This document shows, one piece after another, positions 33,171 through 42,179 of a DNA stretch of 64,000 nucleotides. The position numbers and the translations under genes were made by a program. Origin of the DNA: Gammaproteobacteria bacterium (GTDB lineage: Bacteria > Gemmatimonadota > Gemmatimonadetes > Longimicrobiales > Gaopeijiaceae); the NCBI GenBank assembly GCA_028820325.1, contig JAPPJO010000088.1:248001-312000 (forward strand). Direction: 5' to 3'. Position 1 is the first letter of the stretch. Each line of letters begins with the position of its first letter. The notes beneath the pieces are model-generated. The model worked only from the letters and a program-made list of their open reading frames with translations. It made no database searches and was not told the origin of the DNA.

Positions 33171-35015
33171 TCAGGAAGACCCGCGCCGCCGTCCCAGACG
33201 GGTCCGGCGCGCCGTGGCGGTTGCCTGCCTGTCGGCCTTCGATTCCGCCCTGGACCGGCGGGAGAAGTCGTCCTGCCAGGCTTCGGCGAGCTTGGCCACC
33301 CGATTGCGCGGCAGAACCCCGTTTACCTTGTCCGGGGAGTCGTGCAGCACATGGAACACCCGGTCGCCGAAGGCCTCGATGAGGCGTTCCGCGGTTTTCT
33401 CGCCCACGCCCCGATAGCGGTTGGCCAGGTAGCGCTGCACCGCGCTCGCATCGGTGGGCAATCCGAGCCGGGCGGGATCGAACGCGGGTTTCGTGTCCGC
33501 ACGCCCGTCCTCGCCGGCGCGCTCATCCCTGTCGCGCTCGCGGGCCCGCTGGCTCTGGCGCCACATGCGCTGACGGGGCGAACGCGGTGTGCGGCGCCCT
33601 CCCTTCTTTGCCGAGGGCGACGCCGTCGGCTCCGCCGACTCTGCAGAGGCGGCCTCATCCACCGCCGCAGACGCGGCATCCCCTTCCCCCCCTTCGGGGG
33701 CCGCGCGCGGCGCAGGGGCCGCAGCCGTTGGCGACGCGCCGGATGCCGCTCCATCTGCGCTGGCGGGCGTTTCGCTCTCCTCTCGCGATCCCGTGGAGGC
33801 AGCGTCGCCCTTGCGCGCCCGGTGCGACCGCGGAAGCCGCACGACGAAGTTGCCCGCTTCGTTCCGGCGGATGCGTACGACGTCGTGCTCGTGGGCCTGC
33901 GTGAGGAACTTGCTGAACTTGCTGAACCCGAGCCCGGTCTCATCGAAGTTCCGGTCGAGATCCAGCATGCGGCGCTTCACGTCCGAATCCCGCGTCCAGC
34001 TGTTGTCGGGGCTGATTTCCGCCAGCGACCGGCGCAGCAGCTCGTACGCGTCGGCCAGCGGGTCCGCGCCCGTTGTCCCGTTCTCGGACGCGCCCTCGCG
34101 GCGGGGCTCGCTCTTCGGGGATTCCGCTTCGCCGGGGGCTGCAGCTACCCGCCCGCGTTCCGGCCCACCAGCCCCCCCCGCCCGGCTGCGCGCGCCCGGT
34201 TGTTGAGGGGTGGGGCTGGCTGCGGCATCTCGCTGACGCCCCCCCGCGGCAAGGATCTCGTGCTGTCCGTTCTCCAGCTTGCGCAGGCGCACGAGGCCGC
34301 GGGCGGCAGCTTCGGCAAGGAATCTGCTGAACTTGCTGAACCCGTGCCTGGATTCCTCGAAGCCCGGGCTCATCTCCAGCATCACCTGCTTGAGCCTGTC
34401 CGAGCGCATCACGTCCCCGCGCTCGATCATCTTCTTCGATGCCTCACTGACGAGATGCCAGGGGTCCACCGATTTGCCCTTGTCCCCCACGGAGGCCTTC
34501 TGGAGACCGGCGATGGACGAGTACGAGTAGTATTCGTCGCAGTTCTGGACCAGGATGTCGGAACTCGATTCCTGGATCCCGACCCCGATGACATACTTCC
34601 CGTACTCCTTGAGCTTCAGGACCAGACTGGAAAAGTCGCTGTCGCCCGTGAGGAGAATGTAGGTTCCGATTTCCGGACGAATGAAGACCAGCTCCATGCC
34701 GTCAATGGCCATGCGGATATCGGTGGCGTTCTTCTTCGAACTGCCGTATGCGGGCGCGAAGATCAGGTCGACCGACGCCTCCGAGAGCGGCACGATGTAC
34801 TGGGGATACCGCCGCCAGTCGGCGTAGGCCCGCTGGACGGTGACCTTGCCCTTGATGATGTCGGAGTTGAGGAGCGTCTTGATCTCTTTGGAAAGATCGC
34901 TCCGGATGCCCATCGTCACGTTGTCGAAGTCGATGAGCAGCGCCGCGTTGGGCGCCGAAGACAGGATCGGGCCCGCCCCTTCGACATGCGGGGCGCGCGT
35001 GAAGTGGTTGATCAT
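33171..35015 (-). CDS. NYN-domain nuclease with two LOTUS (OST-HTH) domains and a C-terminal helix-hairpin-helix
   Basis: A 614-residue protein with a striking layout. Residues 22-165 form a NYN/PIN-like nuclease domain of the LabA/DUF88 type, with acidic residues in LLIDFDN (D29, D31), ATDIRMAID (D99) and LTGDSDF (D125, D127). Two OST-HTH/LOTUS domains follow, at about 185-257 and 318-396, each with the hallmark GFSKFSxFL, separated by a disordered linker. After a long Ala/Ser/Pro and then Arg-rich linker (about 400-515), residues 523-585 hold a helix-hairpin-helix ([17 protein letters not shown]). NYN domains usually cut RNA, LOTUS domains bind RNA including G-quadruplexes, and HhH modules bind DNA or structured nucleic acid. 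The gene precedes mpg by 22 bp. The combination suggests nucleic-acid processing, with RNA favoured. Confidence 0.88.
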   Translation of the reverse strand: MINHFTRAPHVEGAGPILSSAPNAALLIDFDNVTMGIRSDLSKEIKTLLNSDIIKGKVTVQRAYADWRRYPQYIVPLSEASVDLIFAPAYGSSKKNATDIRMAIDGMELVFIRPEIGTYILLTGDSDFSSLVLKLKEYGKYVIGVGIQESSSDILVQNCDEYYSYSSIAGLQKASVGDKGKSVDPWHLVSEASKKMIERGDVMRSDRLKQVMLEMSPGFEESRHGFSKFSRFLAEAAARGLVRLRKLENGQHEILAAGGRQRDAAASPTPQQPGARSRAGGAGGPERGRVAAAPGEAESPKSEPRREGASENGTTGADPLADAYELLRRSLAEISPDNSWTRDSDVKRRMLDLDRNFDETGLGFSKFSKFLTQAHEHDVVRIRRNEAGNFVVRLPRSHRARKGDAASTGSREESETPASADGAASGASPTAAAPAPRAAPEGGEGDAASAAVDEAASAESAEPTASPSAKKGGRRTPRSPRQRMWRQSQRARERDRDERAGEDGRADTKPAFDPARLGLPTDASAVQRYLANRYRGVGEKTAERLIEAFGDRVFHVLHDSPDKVNGVLPRNRVAKLAEAWQDDFSRRSRAESKADRQATATARRTRLGRRRGSS

Positions 35016-35129
35016 GTGATGTTCTCTCGCAACCGATGTTCCGGTCGCCGAGCTTCCCTCTCCGGTCCACCCTCTCTCCGGCGGCGCACGCCGTGATCGG
35101 TCGTGGAGCGGGGCTGGGAAGCCAGGGAC

Positions 35130-36725
35130 CTAGCCGTGCCGGCGCAGGGCCTCGGCCCGCAACAGGCGAGCCAGTTCTCCGCGTCCGACCTTCCCGGCCG
35201 CCGTCGCCGGGAATTCGTCAAAAAAGTGGATCCGATCGGGCACCTTGTAGGTGGCCAGCGAGGGGCGGCACCACGCTCTCAACTCCTCCGCCGAGACCAT
35301 GGCCCCTTCGATCATGTGCACGCAGGCGCAGACGGCCTCACCCAGGAGTTCGTCGGGGAGGCCCACCACCACTACATCCCGCACCGCCGGGTGGGTCGCG
35401 ATTCTGTTCTCGACTTCCCGGGGATACACATCGAACCCAGCCTTAATGATAACATCGCCCTGGCGACCTACCAAATGCAGGTAGCCGTCCTCGTCCACGA
35501 TGCCCATGTCGCCGGTGTGAAGGAACCGGTCGGCGTCGAAGTGCCGCCGGGTATTGTCGGGCTGCCGATGGTAGCCGCGCATCACGCCGGGGCCGCGAAC
35601 CCGGATCTCCCCCAGGCTCTCGACCGGGAGCACGGACCCGTCGCCGTCGCACACGCGCACCGAGGCATCGGGCAGCGGCCGTCCCACGGTGAAGCGCTGC
35701 TTCTCGGGAGGATCTTCGGCGCGAGTCATGGACAGGGTGGACCCGGCCTCGGTGAGTGAATAGGCCACCTGCAGGTTCGGGCAAAGCTCCTCGCGCACAT
35801 GGCGCAGGGCCGGATCCCCGATGGGGCCCCCGGTGACGATGCCGCTGCGCAGGCTGGAGAGGTCGCGCGGCATGCGCCGCTGCTGGTACAGCTCCGTCAG
35901 AAAGTGCGTGGGCACCCCGTAGTGCACCGTGACGCCGTGCCGTTCGATCAGATTCAGCGCCTCGTCGCCGTCGAAGCTCTCCTGCAGCACGATCGACGCA
36001 CCCGTGCTCGCGGTGCCGAGGATGGCGGGACCCAGCGCAAAGGCGTGAAAGATGTCGCTGGGCCCGATGACGCGGTCCGTGGAGGTCACCCCCAGCTCCG
36101 CCACGGTCTGGCGCGCCGGTACCACCAGGTTGCCATGGGTCAGCTCCACCCCTTTCGGCTTACCGGTGGTTCCGGCGGTGTAGAGAATCGCGAAGAGGTC
36201 GTCGGAGGCGACGTCCGGGCGCGGACATTCCTTTCCCCGTCCCGCCGAGACCAGGTCTTCAAACTGGTAGATCTGGTCGTCGTACCAGAGGTCCTCTTCG
36301 CCGACGGTGATCACATAGCCCAGTTCCGGCAGATCCTCCAGCACGTCCTCGGCGAACTGCAGGTAGTCGATCCCCTCGAACATCTCGGGCGTCACCGCAG
36401 CCACGGCCTGCGAGTGACGGAGGCGGTAGCGCAGCTCCAGCGGCGGGAGGCGGGGATTCAGAGGCACCACGACGATCCCCAGCCTGGCCGCCGCGAAGAC
36501 CGCCACGATGAACTCGGGGCAGCCGGGCAGCAGGATCGCGAGACGCTCGCCCCGCTCGATGCCCAGGTGGTGCAGGGATGCCGCCAGGTCGCGGGCCTGG
36601 CTCTCCACCTGGCCGTAGGTCATCATGCCGTCCCCGGAAAACAGAAACGGCCGGCCCGGAGCGGCGGCGGCGGCGGCCAGTACCGCGGCGGCAGTGGAGG
36701 GCAACGGACCTTGCGGAGAACTCAT
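35130..36725 (-). CDS. Class I adenylate-forming acyl-CoA ligase
   Basis: A 531-residue ANL-superfamily enzyme, probably a fatty-acid or aryl-acid CoA ligase. Motifs are present in order: [19 protein letters not shown] (phosphate loop, about residue 185), YSLTEAGS in place of the usual YGxTE motif (about 320), the hinge HTGDMGIVDEDGYLHLVGR and DVIIKAGFDVYPREVE, and the C-terminal catalytic lysine in TAAGKVGRGEL. These support activation of a carboxylic acid with ATP and transfer to CoA or a carrier protein; the acid is unknown. The start ATG 36725 overlaps the aroB stop by 4 bp (ATGA), and it is the last gene of the cupin-peptidase-aroB-ligase operon. Confidence 0.9.
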   Translation of the reverse strand: MSSPQGPLPSTAAAVLAAAAAAPGRPFLFSGDGMMTYGQVESQARDLAASLHHLGIERGERLAILLPGCPEFIVAVFAAARLGIVVVPLNPRLPPLELRYRLRHSQAVAAVTPEMFEGIDYLQFAEDVLEDLPELGYVITVGEEDLWYDDQIYQFEDLVSAGRGKECPRPDVASDDLFAILYTAGTTGKPKGVELTHGNLVVPARQTVAELGVTSTDRVIGPSDIFHAFALGPAILGTASTGASIVLQESFDGDEALNLIERHGVTVHYGVPTHFLTELYQQRRMPRDLSSLRSGIVTGGPIGDPALRHVREELCPNLQVAYSLTEAGSTLSMTRAEDPPEKQRFTVGRPLPDASVRVCDGDGSVLPVESLGEIRVRGPGVMRGYHRQPDNTRRHFDADRFLHTGDMGIVDEDGYLHLVGRQGDVIIKAGFDVYPREVENRIATHPAVRDVVVVGLPDELLGEAVCACVHMIEGAMVSAEELRAWCRPSLATYKVPDRIHFFDEFPATAAGKVGRGELARLLRAEALRRHG

Positions 36726-37840
36726 TCCGCCTCGCCAAGTACGGCCAGCACGACTTCGTCGGGCACGGCGTGCGTCCATCCGCCAGTCCCGTCCACTCGT
36801 CCGATGCGGTCCAGGAGGACGTAAGCGACGGACCCCGCGCGCATCTTCTTGTCGGTGCGCGTGCGCGCCAGCACGGCGGCGGCATCGGTGCCCTGAGGAA
36901 GGACCGTGGGGAGGCCGCAGGCGTCGAGCGCCTCGCGCAGCCGGTCGGCGGTACCCGGCGCGGTTCGCCCGATGCGCCCGCCCGCCCGCGCCTCCAGAAT
37001 CATGCCGAGCGAGACGGCCGAACCGTGCGGAAGGGTGTAGCCCGATTCCGCCTCGAGCGCGTGCCCGAGGGTGTGCCCGAAGTTGAGCAGTTGCCTGAGC
37101 CCCCCTTCCCGTTCGTCGGCGCTGACGACGCGGGCCTTCAGTTCCACCGACCGGCGCACCACCGCTTCCATGGCGGCGCCGTCTCCAGCCAGCACCCCCG
37201 CGGCGGAGCGCCCGACCTCCTCGAAGTAGTCCTCGTCCAGGATCGCCCCGTGCTTGACCGCCTCGGCGAGCCCCTGGGCGCGCTCCGCCGCAGGCAGCGT
37301 GCCGAGGTAGTCGGGATCGGCAACCACCAGCCGGGGCGGGTGGAAGGCTCCGATCAGGTTCTTGCCGGCCCGGGTGTCCACCCCCGTCTTCCCCCCCACC
37401 GAGGCGTCCACCATGGCGATCAGGCTGGTCGGCACCTGCACCACCGGGATGCCCCGCAGCAGGGTCGCGGCCACGAAGCCGGCGAGGTCGCCGGTCACCC
37501 CGCCCCCGAGCGCGACCACGCAGCCGTCGCGTCCGAATCCGGCCGCCAGCAGCTCGTCGGAGAGGCGCGACCAGCTCCGGCGGATCTTGTTCTCCTCCCC
37601 GGCGGGAAAGGTGAACAGCTCCCCCCGCGCGCCGCCCGCGGCCAGGCCGTCCAGCAGAGCGTCGCCGTGCAGCCGGGCGACGTTGGAGTCGGCGATCACG
37701 GCATAGCGGTGGGCGGGCGCGTATTCGGCGAGCAGCTCCGGCATCGCATGGCGCAGGCCGCGGGACACGAGCACGGGATACCCTCGTCCCCCCCTCGTGC
37801 TCACCGGCACGGCGTGCGCCGCCGACGCGCGCGAACTCAT
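36722..37840 (-). CDS. aroB: 3-dehydroquinate synthase
   Basis: A 372-residue AroB, the second enzyme of the shikimate pathway, converting DAHP to 3-dehydroquinate with NAD and a divalent metal. It has the NAD site ALGGGVTGDLAGFVAAT, PTSLIAMVDASVGGKTGVD, GAFHPPRLV, GLAEAVKHG with a metal-binding glutamate, and LNFGHTLGHALE plus PHGSAVSLGM with the metal histidines. The start ATG 37840 overlaps the stop of the metallopeptidase gene by 4 bp; the frame is open much further upstream, but that part is antiphase sequence. No other aro gene is in the window, so the pathway genes are scattered. Confidence 0.95.
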   Translation of the reverse strand: MSSRASAAHAVPVSTRGGRGYPVLVSRGLRHAMPELLAEYAPAHRYAVIADSNVARLHGDALLDGLAAGGARGELFTFPAGEENKIRRSWSRLSDELLAAGFGRDGCVVALGGGVTGDLAGFVAATLLRGIPVVQVPTSLIAMVDASVGGKTGVDTRAGKNLIGAFHPPRLVVADPDYLGTLPAAERAQGLAEAVKHGAILDEDYFEEVGRSAAGVLAGDGAAMEAVVRRSVELKARVVSADEREGGLRQLLNFGHTLGHALEAESGYTLPHGSAVSLGMILEARAGGRIGRTAPGTADRLREALDACGLPTVLPQGTDAAAVLARTRTDKKMRAGSVAYVLLDRIGRVDGTGGWTHAVPDEVVLAVLGEAE

Positions 37841-39087
37841 GCGCCCTCCACGATCTTCGCCAACGGTGGAGCGGGTACCTCGCCGACCATCAGGACCGCC
37901 GCCGGCCGGCCATCCAGCATGCCGGGGTCGAGGGTCGCATCGGTCAGCGCCGCGGCCACCGCCTGGCCGCGGGACACGAACGCATCGCGCGCCGCTTCGT
38001 CCTCCCAGACCGACCACCACACCAGCCCCCGGCTGCCGCCGCCTTCCACAAGGGCAAACTGGTCGCCTTCCCAGCCGCGTATCGGCCGCCCATCCCCCGC
38101 GACCTCCTCGAAGAGAATCCCGATCTCCGCCACCCCGAGCGAGTTCGTGTAGGTCACCGAAGCACCGCCACCGGAGAACTCGATGTCGACCGGGGCATCC
38201 GGTTCGCGCCCGAATGCCCGTTCCGGTTCGAGCACCTGCTCGGTGGAGTGAGGAAGCAGCTCTCCGAAGGGAGGCGGCCGGCCGGGGCGCCGCTGCCACA
38301 GCACGCGGACATACTCGGTTCCCTGGACGTAGGGAAAGATGAGCGACTCGCGCACGATTCCGGGAGCGGTGCTCAGGACCGGTGACGAACTCGCGGCTCC
38401 CGCCAATGACGGCCCCATCAGGTCGATGAAGTTGGGAATCGCCACCAGGTCCACCTCCGCCCCCTGCTGCTTCTCGAGCGCGTACTCGAGCATCACGAGC
38501 GTGGCGTGGCCCTCGGCCGCCGCCTGGGCCGCGATCTGCCGGTCGTTGCCGCGCGCGCGCGCGGTCAGCGCGTCGAGGTCGACGGACTGGTCCTGGGCGG
38601 CATGGACGAGCTCGTGGACCAGCACGCTTTCCACCGTCTCCTCGTCCTGGCCGGATCTCACATAGAGCGCCACCGAGTCGGGATCGTAGAAGCCGGCGAC
38701 CTGCTCGGTATACAGCGCCAGGAAGAGCGCCTCCAGATCGAGTGTTTCGGGCACGAGCCCCAGAAGCGCGTAGCTGTCGCGGATGCGCTCCACCTCGCCC
38801 TCCTGAAACTCCTCATCGAGCTTGAAGGTCAGATACCGGACCAGTTCCTCCTCGCTACGCCACTCGACGCGCACCGGCCTGGTAAAGCTGAACCCCGAGC
38901 GCTCGCTGATGTCCTCGAGCAGCGCGTTGGCCATCTCCTGCAGGGCGGCATCCGACGAAACGACCAATCCGCTGGTGGGCGATTCCTGGCTGCACGCAAC
39001 GCTGGGCAGGAGGATGACGACCAGGAGCGCCCACCACCGGGCCGGCAACGCGGCCAAGTCGAGCATTCGGTGGATGCCCGGCCTCAT
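37837..39087 (-). CDS. Putative zinc metallopeptidase lipoprotein (HELVH motif)
   Basis: A 416-residue exported protein. The N-terminus has a hydrophobic core WWALLVVILLPSVAC with cysteine 32 as likely lipidation site. A zinc-peptidase motif HELVH lies at residues 158-162, directly followed by AAQDQ, and a possible third ligand is Glu 192 in AAEGHATL, giving a gluzincin-like HExxH-(about 30)-E layout. The preceding stretch EQVAGFYDPDSVALYV is a recurrent lead-in in uncharacterised bacterial HExxH proteins. The C-terminal half is beta-rich with no recognised domain. Start 39087 overlaps the cupin stop (ATGA). Substrate unknown. Confidence 0.75.
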   Translation of the reverse strand: MRPGIHRMLDLAALPARWWALLVVILLPSVACSQESPTSGLVVSSDAALQEMANALLEDISERSGFSFTRPVRVEWRSEEELVRYLTFKLDEEFQEGEVERIRDSYALLGLVPETLDLEALFLALYTEQVAGFYDPDSVALYVRSGQDEETVESVLVHELVHAAQDQSVDLDALTARARGNDRQIAAQAAAEGHATLVMLEYALEKQQGAEVDLVAIPNFIDLMGPSLAGAASSSPVLSTAPGIVRESLIFPYVQGTEYVRVLWQRRPGRPPPFGELLPHSTEQVLEPERAFGREPDAPVDIEFSGGGASVTYTNSLGVAEIGILFEEVAGDGRPIRGWEGDQFALVEGGGSRGLVWWSVWEDEAARDAFVSRGQAVAAALTDATLDPGMLDGRPAAVLMVGEVPAPPLAKIVEGA

Positions 39088-39458
39088 CCCCGTCGCCCGG
39101 AACTCCCCGCGCGCCCATAGCGATCCGCGAGCCGGACCACGTCGTCCAGTTCGGGCGTCGACGCCTCCAGGATGTCCACGTCCGTCACCGCCTCCATGCG
39201 GTGCACGGTTCCGGGAAGGATGCGCACCGCATCCCCCTCCCTCATCATCCGCTCCTCCAGGTCATCCCGCGCGGGACCCAGCCACAGCCGCATCGACCCG
39301 GTCAGCATGTACAGGGTCTCATCCTTCTCACGATGGTACTGCAGCGAAAGCGCTTCGCCCGCGTTCACATGCAGGATCTTGCCCACGTAGCGTCCGGTGT
39401 GCGCCCAGATGAGTTCGTAGCCCCAGGGCTTTTCGACCCGGACCGAAAGTGTCTTCAT
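39084..39458 (-). CDS. Cupin protein, mannose-6-phosphate isomerase type II-like
   Basis: A 124-residue single-domain cupin. It begins VEKPWGYELIWAHTGRYVGKILHV and continues with LSLQYHREKDETLYMLTG, the metal-binding part of the first cupin motif, and ILPGTVHRMEAV as the second motif. This pattern is that of the C-terminal isomerase domain of bifunctional mannose-1-phosphate guanylyltransferases, here standing alone. A role in nucleotide-sugar metabolism (mannose-6-phosphate to fructose-6-phosphate) is possible; a general sugar-phosphate-binding cupin is the alternative. First gene of the four-gene operon ending with the acyl-CoA ligase. Confidence 0.8.
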   Translation of the reverse strand: MKTLSVRVEKPWGYELIWAHTGRYVGKILHVNAGEALSLQYHREKDETLYMLTGSMRLWLGPARDDLEERMMREGDAVRILPGTVHRMEAVTDVDILEASTPELDDVVRLADRYGRAGSSGRRG

Positions 39459-39548
39459 CTCCAGGACTCCGCCAGTTGCCGCATCGCAGGGAATCTATCA
39501 CCCGGGGCAAGTGCCGGGGACACCGGCTCCCGCCCGCGAAAACCCTCT

Positions 39549-39597
39549 GCAACAAACGCGCCCGCCACCCCTGCAGGCGGCGGGCGCGGATTGTTGC
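39549..39597 (-). terminator. Strong hairpin closing the envelope operon
   Basis: Arms at 39549-39566 and 39579-39597 pair over a 10 bp GC-only stem (CGCGCCCGCC) extended by 7 bp (GCAACAA) past a small bulge, with a 12-base loop. It begins 18 bp after the stop of the lipoprotein gene. On the minus strand the downstream arm is T-rich (TTTGTTG), and a TTTT follows a few bases later. This fits a Rho-independent terminator separating this operon from the cupin operon. Confidence 0.6.
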
Positions 39598-39615
39598 GGC
39601 ATGCCGGCGCCGGCG

Positions 39616-41385
39616 TCAGCCTCCGAAGAACTCCTTGAACTTGTTCTTGTAGTCGTCGCTCTGCTGCACCCACATCTCGGTAATGGACGTGATGCCGTCC
39701 GGCTCCAGCACCAGCAGATAATGCGTGAACGACGCGAAATCGCCGACCTGCGCGGCTTCCAGGCGGTCCATCGCGTTTCCGCGTGCATCCAGCGTGATCG
39801 TGTTGCCCCGCGACGAAGTGCCGACGCCCGTCGGCGATATGGCCGCGAGGTAGCTCTGGTAATGCAGTCCCGCAGGTGGCGCCGGCAGCCGGTTGAGTTC
39901 CACCAGCAGCGAGCTCTCGTAGAAGGACCCGGCGCCCGAGCCTCCACCGAAGAAGGGCCTTATCCCCCCGTCCGCACCCAACTGGCCGAAGGTCATGGCC
40001 CCCTGCTGCATGAGGTTGGCGGAGCTCAGGTACTCCTGGAAGAGGAACGGCCCCCCGTTTGGCGAACTCGCCTGCCCGGACTCCGCGCTTACCGCGACGT
40101 GCGTGAAGTCGGCGAAGTCCTGATCCATCGACACTTCCAGCTTCGCGTGGTACACGTCCTCCGAGGATGACGGCGAGAAGGTCGAGCCCATCATCATCAT
40201 GTCCATGTCCATCGCGGGGTAGATCGTGGCATCCGCGGCAGAGTAGGAACTCGAGCCCGCGTCGTACAGCCAAAGCTGGTACGAACCACCGGAGAGCGGC
40301 GAGAAGCCTTCCAGCGTGACATCGATCTGGCCCGGCGCGGCGAAGGAGTTGGCGCCCCCGGAGAGCTCGGGTGCGTTGGGCACCACACCAGCCGGGAAGG
40401 GCGCCATGGCGTTGTTGATGACGTTGCCGTCGGCATCGACGTCGGGACCCAGCTGCATCCGGACGGTCGGCGGCCCCTCCGGAATGGCGTCCTCGCCCGG
40501 CGGCCCCTCGTACAGGAGCAGATAGTTGTACTGCCCGGGCGCGACGTTGGCGCCCACTTCGTTCGAGCCGAACGGGGCGTTGGCCGCAGTGAAATCGCCG
40601 GCCGTGGTGACCTCCGCGCCTTCCGCCGGCACCGGCCAGAGGTCGCCGGGAGTGGCCCTGATGATGCAGTCGACTGTGCCGTTGCCGTCGGCGTCGGTCT
40701 CGATGATGCCCAGCGCCACCGGGTTGACGGGCGCGCCTACGCGCGTGATCGCGCTGTAGTTACACGTGACGCCCGAATAGACCAGTTCCCGCCCTGGGAG
40801 GAACGACAACTCGTCGGGAGCATCCACCGGAAGCCCCGTCAGCACCTGGTTGTGGTCCAGGTCACCGTTCACCTGAAGCGCCATGCGCGCCAGGACGACC
40901 GTATAGACCGTGGAAGGCTCAAGACCCGTAACCTCACCCCACATGTCCCAGTCGCCGGGCGCAAAGGCCGGGTTGCTGGAAATCGAAACCAGTTCATACA
41001 TGCCGAAGTGATTGCCCAGCGCGGCCGAACTCTCCTTGAGGGCGGGAAGCCGGGGATCCTGTGAGGAGTTTCGGACGGCAGGGCCCATGTCCACGGCGGG
41101 GGCCGTAAACTGTCCATTGTTCACGTCGCGGAAGAACCCCCCCGCTCCCGTCCCCCGGTCGAACCCGTCCGGAACCGAGAAATCGAACCCGGAGACGACC
41201 GCCTTCGAGAGCGCGACCGAGCCGGAGGGGAACACCGCATCCCCGGGCGCGATCGTCATCTTTAGGACCGGCCGGTCCTCGGTGAGGTCGGTGATGTTGT
41301 CGGTCTCGCAGGCGGCCACGAGGAGCGCGCCGCACAGGGCGACGCCCACCGCGTGCAGCCGGATTCGCGTGCGTGCTGCTTTCAT
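39616..41385 (-). CDS. Large exported lipoprotein, function unknown
   Basis: A 589-residue protein with a lipoprotein signal (HAVGVALCGALLVAAC; the cysteine is at about residue 26), then a Thr/Asp-rich start. The mature region is rich in Gly, Ser, Ala and Asp with many short beta-strand patterns, DxDGNGTVD (DTDADGNGTVD at about residue 232, a calcium-loop-like stretch) and a Met run MDMDMMMMGS in the centre. It ends KNKFKEFFGG. No named domain is recognised. It is the last gene of the operon led by the TonB receptor, 18 bp after the barrel gene, and followed by the hairpin. A surface-exposed partner of the receptor or of the large secreted protein is a reasonable inference. Confidence 0.75.
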   Translation of the reverse strand: MKAARTRIRLHAVGVALCGALLVAACETDNITDLTEDRPVLKMTIAPGDAVFPSGSVALSKAVVSGFDFSVPDGFDRGTGAGGFFRDVNNGQFTAPAVDMGPAVRNSSQDPRLPALKESSAALGNHFGMYELVSISSNPAFAPGDWDMWGEVTGLEPSTVYTVVLARMALQVNGDLDHNQVLTGLPVDAPDELSFLPGRELVYSGVTCNYSAITRVGAPVNPVALGIIETDADGNGTVDCIIRATPGDLWPVPAEGAEVTTAGDFTAANAPFGSNEVGANVAPGQYNYLLLYEGPPGEDAIPEGPPTVRMQLGPDVDADGNVINNAMAPFPAGVVPNAPELSGGANSFAAPGQIDVTLEGFSPLSGGSYQLWLYDAGSSSYSAADATIYPAMDMDMMMMGSTFSPSSSEDVYHAKLEVSMDQDFADFTHVAVSAESGQASSPNGGPFLFQEYLSSANLMQQGAMTFGQLGADGGIRPFFGGGSGAGSFYESSLLVELNRLPAPPAGLHYQSYLAAISPTGVGTSSRGNTITLDARGNAMDRLEAAQVGDFASFTHYLLVLEPDGITSITEMWVQQSDDYKNKFKEFFGG

Positions 41386-41403
41386 TTGATCGCCTCCTGC
41401 CCG

Positions 41404-42111
41404 CTAGCGGTTGAGTCCGGGGACGTACGTCAACCCGATCGACAGGCGGATGTTGTGGATCATGTCCTGTTTGTCCGGGAGGTCGGTGCGTTCCGCATCC
41501 GGGAACCGGCAGGTCCCGTCGCTCTTGCAGTTGCGGAGTCGCTCCTGGACCGGGTTCAGGACATCGCGGTCGAAGTCCCGGTAGATGACGTCGCGCACGT
41601 CCACCTGGATCCCGGCGGCCTCCGTCACCGCGTAGCGCACCCCCGCCCCCCCCAGCACCATCTGATGGGTCACGCGCCGGAAGTCGTCGTTGGCCTGCGT
41701 ATCCAGGTAAAGCGTGGCTCCGCCCCCGCCGACGACGACATATGGATCCAGCGAGCTTCCCGGCATGACGCTGATGTGCGCGTTCAGGCCGTAGTGGAGC
41801 GCGCTCAGCGTCTGGCCTACCTCGTAGATGCGGGTGCTGTCGGCACCGAAGTCGATGGCGGCCACGTAGAAGCTGCCGTCTGTGTCGGCGCGGTGGAACT
41901 GAATCGCAGGCCCCACCGCGATGCGCGGGGTGAGCTGATACAACGCCTCCAGCGCGAGCATGGGGCTGTTCATGAGCGAACTCGACGGGGCGTACATCTG
42001 GGTTCCCGCGGATACCTCTACGCTCCAGGCGCCCTGTTCGGACTGGGCGTGCACGGCCGAGGGCAGCGCCATCACCAGCCCGGCCAGCGCCAACCGGTTC
42101 AGTACTCTCAT
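41404..42111 (-). CDS. Outer-membrane beta-barrel protein
   Basis: A 235-residue protein with a signal peptide (LALAGLVMALPSAVHAQ) and a mature part made of alternating amphipathic strands with Gly and aromatic residues, for example YGLNAHISVMPG, PYVVVGGGGATLYLD and RLSIGLTYVPG. Eight to ten strands are plausible, as in small OmpA/OmpW-like barrels. There are two cysteines, close together in NCKSDGTCRF, which could form a disulfide in an exposed loop. The start 42111 follows GGGAGG by about 10 bases; an open frame extends to 42180, but the signal begins here. Fourth gene of the envelope operon. Confidence 0.72.
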   Translation of the reverse strand: MRVLNRLALAGLVMALPSAVHAQSEQGAWSVEVSAGTQMYAPSSSLMNSPMLALEALYQLTPRIAVGPAIQFHRADTDGSFYVAAIDFGADSTRIYEVGQTLSALHYGLNAHISVMPGSSLDPYVVVGGGGATLYLDTQANDDFRRVTHQMVLGGAGVRYAVTEAAGIQVDVRDVIYRDFDRDVLNPVQERLRNCKSDGTCRFPDAERTDLPDKQDMIHNIRLSIGLTYVPGLNR

Positions 42112-42179
42112 CAGTCTATTTCCTCCCGTTTTGCCACGGGGTAGCACGGCCAGGCCTCCCTCTCTGCAAGCGAGCCGCA

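Noticed and set aside
37841..38299. A 153-residue N-terminal extension of aroB
   Set aside because: It reads the metallopeptidase gene in another frame; ATG 37840 with the ATGA overlap matches the AroB family N-terminus.
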